Source of the DNA: Agrococcus baldri
GTDB lineage: Bacteria; Actinomycetota; Actinomycetes; Actinomycetales; Microbacteriaceae
NCBI GenBank assembly: GCA_007988785.1
Contig: BJUU01000007.1
Coordinates: 1 to 64,000 of the forward strand
Direction of reading: 5' to 3'
Length of the DNA stretch: 64,000 nucleotides
The translations under genes and the position numbers were made by a program. The notes below the pieces were generated by a model. The model did no database searches, was not told where the DNA came from, and worked only from the letters and a program-made list of their open reading frames with translations. Positions within the stretch are counted from its first letter, which is position 1, and every line of letters begins with the position of its first letter. This document shows positions 58,163 through 64,000 of this stretch, piece after piece.

Positions 58163-58692
58163 TCGCCCAGCAGGCGATCCAGCCGCTCGATGACCCGATC
58201 GACGTCGGCCGGGCCGAGCGAGCCGGCCCCGCCGATGGCCGAGCGCAGGTAGATGCCGTCGCTCAGCCGCACCACCAGCAGCGCCAGGTCGCGATCGCCC
58301 AGGCTCTCGGTGAGCGCCGCGAGGTAGTGCTCGTCGAGCCGCGTGAGCGCATCCCGCGCGGCCCGGTGCTCGTCGTGCTGGCCGAGCTTCAGCAGCGCCA
58401 CCAGGGTGCGGTCGATCGGGTGCTCGGCCGCGACCGACTCGCGGAGGAAGACCGTGACGGCGTCGGGCATGGGCGAGAGCCGCTGCTGCTCGGCCTCGCC
58501 GAAGCGGTCGAGGCGCTCTGCCAGCCCCTCGACGAGCGCGGCCTTCGAGCCGAAGTGGTAGAGCAGGCCACCCTTCGAGACGCCCGCCGCCTCGGCGGTC
58601 GCGGCGATCGTGCCCGCGCGCTCGCCGAGCTCGAGCACGAGCTGCTCGAAGGCATCCAGGATGCGATCCCTCGTGTCGTCGGCCTTGCTCAT
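58147..58692 (-). CDS. TetR-family regulator divergent from MFS exporter
   Basis: 181-aa regulator. The HTH is at residues about 7-55 (DRILDAFEQLVLELGERAGTIAATAEAAGVSKGGLLYHFGSKAALVEGLAERL) and a TetR C-terminal ligand domain follows. ATG 58692 lies 6 nt after a minus-strand TATGCT (58704-58699), so the message is probably leaderless. The shared palindrome with the MFS gene implies repression of both. Its last codons lie in a degenerate dispersed repeat. Confidence 0.92.
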   Translation of the reverse strand: MSKADDTRDRILDAFEQLVLELGERAGTIAATAEAAGVSKGGLLYHFGSKAALVEGLAERLDRFGEAEQQRLSPMPDAVTVFLRESVAAEHPIDRTLVALLKLGQHDEHRAARDALTRLDEHYLAALTESLGDRDLALLVVRLSDGIYLRSAIGGAGSLGPADVDRVIERLDRLLGERSGP

Positions 58693-58698
58693 GCTGAG

Positions 58699-58735
58699 AG
58701 CATACCTCGACAACAAACCGTCCAGACGGTACAGT
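58699..58735. promoter_or_regulatory. Divergent leaderless promoters sharing one operator
   Basis: The palindrome ACCGTC-CA-GACGGT (58717-58730) abuts TACAGT (58730-58735), the -10 for the MFS GTG 6 nt further on. On the other strand TATGCT (58704-58699) serves the TetR ATG, also 6 nt away. Only 49 bp separate the two start codons. Confidence 0.82.
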
Positions 58736-58741
58736 AATCCG

Positions 58742-60277
58742 GTGACGAACGAGACGATCGACCCCATGGGCACCGCCGCATCCGCCCCGCCCCGCGCCGG
58801 CGCGCGAGCCTGGGGCGCGCTCGTGGTGCTCATGCTGCCCGTGCTGCTCGTCTCCATCGACATCACGGCGCTCAACTTCGCGCTGCCCGCGATCGCCACG
58901 TCGCTGCAGCCGAGCGCCACGCAGCAGCTCTGGATCATCGACGCCTACTCGCTCGTGCTCGCGGCGCTGCTGGTCGCGATGGGCAACCTCGGGGACCGCA
59001 TCGGCCGGCGCAAGCTGCTGCTGATCGGCGCGACCGGCTTCGCCGCCTTCTCGGCGCTCGCGGCCTTCGCACCGACGGCCGAGCTGCTGATCGCCGCGCG
59101 CGCCGCCATCGGCTTCTTCGGCGCCACGCTCATGCCCTCGACGCTCGCGCTGCTGCGCACGATCTTCCTCGACCGCCGGCAGCGGCGGCTCGCGGTGGCG
59201 ATCTGGGCGACCGCCTTCTCGGTCGGCTCGGCCGCAGGCCCGGTGGTCGGCGGCGTGCTGCTCGCGCACTTCCACTGGGGCTCGATCTTCCTCATCGCGG
59301 TGCCCGTGCTGCTGCCGCTGCTGCTGCTCGCGCCGCTGCTGGTCGACGAGTCGCGCGACCCCGCGCCCGGCCCCATCGACCCGATCGGCATCGCGCTGTC
59401 GATGCTGGCGCTCGGCGGCCTCGCCGCGGGCATCAAGGAGCTCGCGGCCGGCGGGCTCGACCCCATCGGCATCGGCCTCATCGTGCTCGCGGCACTCGCC
59501 GGCTGGCAGTTCGTGCGACGGATGCGGCGGGTCGCCCAGCCGATGCTCGACGTCGGCCTGTTCCGCGTGCCGCAGTTCAGCGGTGCGCTGCTCGTCAACC
59601 TGCTGAGCGTGATCGCGCTCACCGGCTTCCTCTTCTTCGTCACGCAGCACCTGCAGCTCGTCGAGGGCATGGCGGTGCTGGATGCGGCGCTCGTGCTCGT
59701 GCCGGGCGTGCTGGTGATGATCGCCTCGGGGCTGCTGGTGGTGCGCATCGTGCGCAGCGTCGACCCGGGCGTCGTGGTCGTCATCGCGCTCGGCTCCTCG
59801 CTCGCCGCCTACGGCATGCTCGCGGTGCTCGGCGAGCAGGTCACCATCGTCGGCATCGCGGTCGCGTTCGCGATGCTGGGCCTCGGCATCGGCGCGGCCG
59901 AGACGATCTCGAACGACCTCATCCTCTCTGCCGTGCCGCCCGCGAAGGCGGGCGCCGCATCCGCCCTCTCCGAGACCGCCTACGAGTTCGGCGCCGTGCT
60001 CGGCACGACCCTGCTCGGCGGTCTGCTCACCGCCGTCTACCGCGCGACGCTCGTGGTGCCGGCCGGCTCCGACGGGGCGATGGCGCAGGCGGCGCGCGAG
60101 ACGCTCGGCGGGGCGGTCGCGGCGACCGAGGGCGCGGGCGCAGCGGGGGAGCGGCTGCTCGAGGCCGCCCGCACGGCCTTCGACCACGGCGTGATCGCCA
60201 CCAGCATCTCTGGTGCCGTGCTCATGCTGCTGGCGATGCTCGTGGCGTGGCGCTCGCTGCGCGGCTCGGGCGACTGA
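58742..60277 (+). CDS. MFS multidrug exporter, DHA2 family (14 helices)
   Basis: 511-aa proton-coupled efflux permease with 14 predicted helices. Motif A is GNLGDRIGRRKLLLIG, motif C-like AFSVGSAAGPVVGGVLL, and motif D1-like IDITALNFALPAIATSL lies in helix 1 (EmrB/QacA group). GTG 58742 lies 6 nt after TACAGT. Divergent TetR with a shared operator implies drug-inducible expression. The substrate range is unknown. Confidence 0.93.
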   Translation: MTNETIDPMGTAASAPPRAGARAWGALVVLMLPVLLVSIDITALNFALPAIATSLQPSATQQLWIIDAYSLVLAALLVAMGNLGDRIGRRKLLLIGATGFAAFSALAAFAPTAELLIAARAAIGFFGATLMPSTLALLRTIFLDRRQRRLAVAIWATAFSVGSAAGPVVGGVLLAHFHWGSIFLIAVPVLLPLLLLAPLLVDESRDPAPGPIDPIGIALSMLALGGLAAGIKELAAGGLDPIGIGLIVLAALAGWQFVRRMRRVAQPMLDVGLFRVPQFSGALLVNLLSVIALTGFLFFVTQHLQLVEGMAVLDAALVLVPGVLVMIASGLLVVRIVRSVDPGVVVVIALGSSLAAYGMLAVLGEQVTIVGIAVAFAMLGLGIGAAETISNDLILSAVPPAKAGAASALSETAYEFGAVLGTTLLGGLLTAVYRATLVVPAGSDGAMAQAARETLGGAVAATEGAGAAGERLLEAARTAFDHGVIATSISGAVLMLLAMLVAWRSLRGSGD

Positions 60278-60329
60278 CGCCCGTCGACGCCCCTGGTGCT
60301 TGTCAGCGGCCCCGGCTAGCGTCGCCGAC

Positions 60330-61055
60330 ATGGCGACCGACACCCAGACCACCCCTGCCCGCATCATCCTCGTGCCCGGCTTCTGGCTCGGCGCGTGGGC
60401 CTGGGATGCCGTGGCCGAGCGGCTGCGCGCCCTCGGCCACGACGTCACGGCACTGACGCTGCCCGGCCTCGAGCCCGGCGCCGCCGCACTCGGCGAGGTC
60501 ACCCTCGAGGATCACGCCGCGGCCGTCGAGGCCGCGATCGGCGACGGCCCGGTCGTGCTGGTCGCGCACAGCGGTGCGGCATTCCCTGCCACGATCGCGA
60601 TCGACCGCACCATCGGGCGCGTCACCCGCTCGATCTGGGTCGACACCGCGCCGGTCGTCGACGGCGCCGCGATGGACGCCTCGTTCGAGGGCGACGCGCT
60701 GCCGCTCGAGGCGAACTGGGACGAGGAGCTCGAGGGCGGATCGATGCGCGACCTCACCGACGCGCAGCTCGAGGAGTTCCGCCGCCGCGCCGTGCCGCAG
60801 CCCGCGGGCACCGTGCGCGACGCGGCGCGGCTCACCGACGAGCGGCGGCTCGACGTGCCGGCCACCATCATCTGCACCGCCTTCTCGGCCGAGGAGTACC
60901 GCGCCTACGCCGAGCAGGGCGCAGCGTTCCTCGCCGGTGTGCTCGAGCAGCGAGCGCTCACGATGCTCGACCTGCCCACCGGCCACTGGCCGATGTGGTC
61001 GAAGCCGGCAGAGCTCGCGCAGCTCATCGACGACATCGTGGCCGGCAGGGCCTGA
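60330..61055 (+). CDS. Alpha/beta hydrolase
   Basis: 241-aa hydrolase of the salicylate esterase/hydroxynitrile lyase-like group. It starts IILVPGFWLGAWAWDAVAERLRALGHDVTALTLPG (oxyanion region), has the nucleophile elbow LVAHSGAAFP (AHSGA in place of GHSxG) and ends with the histidine in LPTGHWPMWSKP. ATG 60330 lies 7 nt after TAGCGT (60317-60322), a leaderless start. Convergent with the amidase, 5 bp between stops. The substrate is unknown; an ester or lactone is plausible. Confidence 0.87.
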   Translation: MATDTQTTPARIILVPGFWLGAWAWDAVAERLRALGHDVTALTLPGLEPGAAALGEVTLEDHAAAVEAAIGDGPVVLVAHSGAAFPATIAIDRTIGRVTRSIWVDTAPVVDGAAMDASFEGDALPLEANWDEELEGGSMRDLTDAQLEEFRRRAVPQPAGTVRDAARLTDERRLDVPATIICTAFSAEEYRAYAEQGAAFLAGVLEQRALTMLDLPTGHWPMWSKPAELAQLIDDIVAGRA

Positions 61056-61060
61056 CGGGC

Positions 61061-62992
61061 TCAGCCGCGCGCGTACGCCATCGCGTCGCCGCCCGGCGAG
61101 CGCACGAGCGCGACCGCCAGGCGGCCGCTGCCGCGCGCGACGAAGGCATCGCCGTCGGCGTCGATCGCGACCTGCTCGCCGTCGGTCCAGAGCGCGATCG
61201 CCTCGCCGCGCGCCGTGCCCCGCACCGTCAGGCCGTCGCCGTCGCCGTCGCGCTCGAGCGTCAGCGTCACGAGCGCCTCGCCGCGCGCGGTCGCCGGCAG
61301 CGGCATCCACTCGGTTGCCGGCAGCGCCGGCGTGCGGGGCGGCGGCGTGCGCCGCTGCCGCAGGGCCTCGATCGCGAGGCCGAGCCGCAGCAGCCGCACG
61401 TCGTCGTAGGGGCGACCGGCGAGCGTCAGGCCCACGGGCATGCCGATGTCGGCCATCGTGCCCATCGGCACCGTCACGGTGGGGATGCCGAAGTGCCGCC
61501 AGACGAGGTTGCCGTTCGCCACCCACGTGCCGTTGCGCCAGGCGAGCGCGGCGGATGCGGGGTCGACGTCGGCGTCGGCCGGCCCGACGTCGGCGAGCGC
61601 CGGCAGCACGACGAGGTCGAGCCCCTCGTGCTCGAGCCACGCGTCCCAGTCGCGCTCCCGCGTCGCCTCGAGCCCCGCGAGCCCCTCGGCCATGGCGGGA
61701 ATGTCCTCGAGCTCCGGCACGTCCATCGCGGGGAACGCGGCCAGGTCGACCTCCGCAGCGAGATCCATCGCCGGCGCCCTGCTCTCGAAGCGGTCGGGCA
61801 GCGCCCCGGGCGGCTCGGGGAAGATCTGCTCGCCGTCCACGTCGCGCAGCCGCGGCAGCGCCGGGTCGCCGTTGCGGCGCAGGAAGCCGTCCCAGCCCCA
61901 CACCGTCAGCTCGACCAGCTCGCTGCGCAGGAAGCGCGGCGGCACGAGGCCGCGGCTGACGATCTCGGGGGCGCCCTCGCGGTCGCCCTCGTAGCTCGAC
62001 ACCAGCGGCAAGTCGGTCTCGACCACCGTCGCGCCCGCCGCCCGCAGGTCCTCGGCCAGCGCGCGCCACAGGGTCAGCACGCTCTCGCGCGTCTGGATGG
62101 GCGAGCGGATGCCGTCATCCGTGCCGATGTACATGCGCGGCACGCCGATGGTGAGGCCCGCGAGCGGGGCCGGCTCGAGCCCGGAGTAGCGCTCAGGCCG
62201 CAGCTGCTCGACCGGCGGCACGGGCAGCCAGCGCTGCTCGCGCCAGAAGTCGCCGTCGGTGCGCTCGTCGGGCTGCACCAGCACGTCGAGGGCGGCAAGC
62301 AGGTCGGCCATCGAGCGCGTGTGCGGCACCGCGACATCCATCGTCGGCACGAGCGGCCAGTTGCCGCGCATCGAGATCACGCCGCGCGAGGGCGTGTAGG
62401 CGACGAGCGCGTTGCAGCTCGCCGGCGCCCTGCCCGACGACCAGGTCTCCTCGCCGAGCCCGATGACGCCGATGGAGGCGCCGGTGGCCGAGCCCGAGCC
62501 GTTCGACGAGCCCGAGCCGATCGCGCTCGTGAGGAAGGCGGCGGTGTAGGGGCTCTCTGCGCGCCCGCGCACGCCGCGCTGCATGCCGCCGTTCGCCATC
62601 GGCGGCATGGTCGTCAGTCCGATGAGCACCGCGCCGGCCTCCCGCATCCGCTCGATCGCGAAGGCGTCCTCGCCCGCCACCAGGTGCTCGAACGCGGGGC
62701 TGCCGGCCGAGACGGTCATGCCGCGCACCGAGTAGCTCTCCTTGGCCGTGTACGGGATGCCGTCGAGCGCGCTCGCGGGGCGGCCGGCGCGGATGCGCTC
62801 GTCGGCGGCGCGTGCGGCCTCGGCGATGTCGGATGCGAGCACCGGCACCGCGTTCAGCCTCGGCCCCGCGAGGTCGAACCGCCCCACGCGGGCGAGCGTG
62901 AGCGCGGCGAGCTCGGTCGCGGTCGTCTCGCCCGCGTCGAGGGCGGCGCGCAGGGCCGCGACGCTCGCCTCGTGCAGCTGCGGCGTGCTCAC
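61061..62992 (-). CDS. Amidase-signature family enzyme
   Basis: 643-aa serine amidase, longer than the usual 450-550. The Ser-cisSer-Lys triad can be placed as Lys84 (YTAKESYSVRG), Ser162 (GSGSSNGSG) and Ser186 (GEETWSSGRAPAS). The 24-residue serine spacing is typical, but the GTDTGGS motif is altered to GEETWSS. The last 80 residues form a beta-rich extension (LTLERDGDGDGLTVRGTARGEAIALWTDGEQVAIDADGDAFVARG). The GTG at 62992 overlaps the stop of the agmatine deiminase gene (GTGA), so the two are coupled. It may act on N-carbamoylputrescine or a related amide (inference). Confidence 0.85.
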   Translation of the reverse strand: MSTPQLHEASVAALRAALDAGETTATELAALTLARVGRFDLAGPRLNAVPVLASDIAEAARAADERIRAGRPASALDGIPYTAKESYSVRGMTVSAGSPAFEHLVAGEDAFAIERMREAGAVLIGLTTMPPMANGGMQRGVRGRAESPYTAAFLTSAIGSGSSNGSGSATGASIGVIGLGEETWSSGRAPASCNALVAYTPSRGVISMRGNWPLVPTMDVAVPHTRSMADLLAALDVLVQPDERTDGDFWREQRWLPVPPVEQLRPERYSGLEPAPLAGLTIGVPRMYIGTDDGIRSPIQTRESVLTLWRALAEDLRAAGATVVETDLPLVSSYEGDREGAPEIVSRGLVPPRFLRSELVELTVWGWDGFLRRNGDPALPRLRDVDGEQIFPEPPGALPDRFESRAPAMDLAAEVDLAAFPAMDVPELEDIPAMAEGLAGLEATRERDWDAWLEHEGLDLVVLPALADVGPADADVDPASAALAWRNGTWVANGNLVWRHFGIPTVTVPMGTMADIGMPVGLTLAGRPYDDVRLLRLGLAIEALRQRRTPPPRTPALPATEWMPLPATARGEALVTLTLERDGDGDGLTVRGTARGEAIALWTDGEQVAIDADGDAFVARGSGRLAVALVRSPGGDAMAYARG

Positions 62993-64000
62993 GCCGGCAC
63001 CTTCGGCTGCTGCTGCGTGATGCAGTGGATGCCGCCGCCGCGGGCGAAGATCTCGCGCGCGTCGATCGTGACGGCGCGACGGCCGGGGTAGGCGGCCTCG
63101 AGCGCCTCGCGGGCCGCGGCATCGGCGAGCGGATCGTCGAAGCCGCAGGCGATGATGCCGCCGTTCACGAGCACGTGGTTGACGTACGACCAGTCGACCC
63201 AGCCCTCCTCGTCGCGCAGCGCCGCGGGGGCCGCGAGCGGGATGACCTCGAGCGCGCGGCCGGCGGCATCGCGCTGCTCGGCCAGCAGCCTCGCGATCTC
63301 GCGGGTGACCTCGTGGTCGGGGTGCTCGGGCGATCCCTGCGCGTGCACGAGCACGCGACCGCTGCCGGCCAGGGTCGCGACCATGTCGACGTGCCCGCGG
63401 GTGCCGTAGCGCTCGTAGTCGCGCGTCAGGCCGCGGGGGAGCCAGATGGGGTGCGTCGCGCCGATCGTGCGGGCGAGCTCGGCCTCGACGGCCTCGCGGG
63501 AGATGCCGGGGTTGCGTCCGGGGTCGCGCTGCACGGTCTCGGTGAGCAGCACCGTGCCCTCGCCGTCGACGTGGATCGCGCCGCCCTCGTTCACGAGCGA
63601 GGAGGGGATGCGCTCGGCGCCTGCGGCCTCTGCCACGATCCTGCCGATCTGCGAGTCGTGCTCCCAGCTCGCCCAGTCCTGGCCGCCCCAGCCGTTGAAG
63701 ACCCAGTCGACCGCGCCCAGCCGGCCCTGCTCGTCGAGCACGAACGAGGGGCCGATGTCGCGCATCCACGCGTCGTCGAGCCGTGCCTCGAGCATCGTGA
63801 TCCCGCTCGCGAGCAGCCGGCGGGCGGCGCCGCGCTCCTCGGGGTCGACCACCACCGTGACGGGCTCGAACTCGCTCGCGGCGTTCGCGACCGCGGCCCA
63901 CGCCTCATGCGCCGCGGCGACGGCCGCAGCATCGTCACCGGCGTTCTCTCCGTGCGGGAACGCCATCCACAGTCGCTCGTGCTCCGCGCCCTCCGGCGGC
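62989..64000 (-). CDS. Agmatine deiminase, 5' end beyond the window
   Basis: Guanidino-modifying enzyme of the PAD-porph family, converting agmatine to N-carbamoylputrescine. Visible motifs are ARLDDAWMRDIGPSFV, NGWGGQ, LVNEGGAIHVDGEGTVL, THPIWLP and GHVDM. The catalytic cysteine is in the terminal ARGGGIHCITQQQ. The frame stays open to the window edge and reads EHERLWMAFPHGE upstream of the internal ATG at 63966, which matches the family N-terminus (PHERTWMAFP). The true start therefore lies outside. First gene of an operon with the amidase. Confidence 0.92.
   Translation of the reverse strand, partial: PPEGAEHERLWMAFPHGENAGDDAAAVAAAHEAWAAVANAASEFEPVTVVVDPEERGAARRLLASGITMLEARLDDAWMRDIGPSFVLDEQGRLGAVDWVFNGWGGQDWASWEHDSQIGRIVAEAAGAERIPSSLVNEGGAIHVDGEGTVLLTETVQRDPGRNPGISREAVEAELARTIGATHPIWLPRGLTRDYERYGTRGHVDMVATLAGSGRVLVHAQGSPEHPDHEVTREIARLLAEQRDAAGRALEVIPLAAPAALRDEEGWVDWSYVNHVLVNGGIIACGFDDPLADAAAREALEAAYPGRRAVTIDAREIFARGGGIHCITQQQPKVPA

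Overview
The window is a very GC-rich chromosomal segment from an actinobacterium. Mycothiol S-conjugate amidase (mca), WhiB1, a PdtaS-type histidine kinase, DUF501, DUF4307 and an Rv3235-family protein all point to Actinomycetota. Gene order (greA - DUF4307 - mca - small membrane protein; pdtaS next to whiB1) matches the mycobacterial order known for these families. Composition, short promoters abutting start codons, and the SAF/CpaE-like pair suggest Microbacteriaceae (Agrococcus-like). The genus is an inference and was not checked against a database. No CRISPR, transposase or rRNA was seen; there is one tRNA (Lys, CTT).

Layout. 0.2-7.7 kb: enolase, FtsB/DivIC-like divisome protein, DUF501, type II NADH dehydrogenase, then a TetR / PLP racemase-like / sugar-lactone oxidase run and a LemA protein. 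7.9-12.6 kb: YcaQ-type glycosylase, AI-2E-type permease with threonine ammonia-lyase, greA, DUF4307. 12.7-19.5 kb: mca, Rv3235-like, SAF and CpaE-like proteins, pdtaS, whiB1. 19.5-22.7 kb: peroxiredoxin, tRNA-Lys, aminotransferase, PfkB kinase. 22.8-28.5 kb: TetR - MMPL - YhgE exporter operon. 28.8-33.4 kb: four translationally coupled genes (KAS III, GT2, P450, AMP ligase) that look like a small unclassified lipid or specialised-metabolite cluster. 33.5-42.3 kb: a large secreted RHS/PA14 protein with a broken reading frame, followed by putative immunity genes of lower GC (accessory island). 42.4-48.5 kb: TIM-barrel isomerase and ilvD-ilvB-ilvN-ilvC. 48.6-52.9 kb: Rieske oxidoreductase and DrrAB-like exporter with its TetR. 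53-56.3 kb: DUF2332, small membrane proteins, DoxX, YbjQ. 56.5-64 kb: serA, TetR/MFS pair, hydrolase, amidase and agmatine deiminase (cut by the window end).

How parts work together. ilvA, ilvD, ilvBN and ilvC cover most of branched-chain amino-acid synthesis, with serA nearby for serine. Three TetR systems each sit beside an exporter with a readable palindromic operator. At least a dozen genes appear to be transcribed without a leader: a TANNNT -10 hexamer ends 6-8 nt before the ATG/GTG.

Most notable signals: an MMPL permease carrying a vestigial ABC ATPase domain; the four-gene KAS III/GT2/P450/ligase operon; an RHS frame broken at the conserved tip junction beside an internally duplicated membrane immunity candidate; a four-copy operator half-site array with exact 16-bp period; and several families of intergenic palindromes, including 50-nt units.
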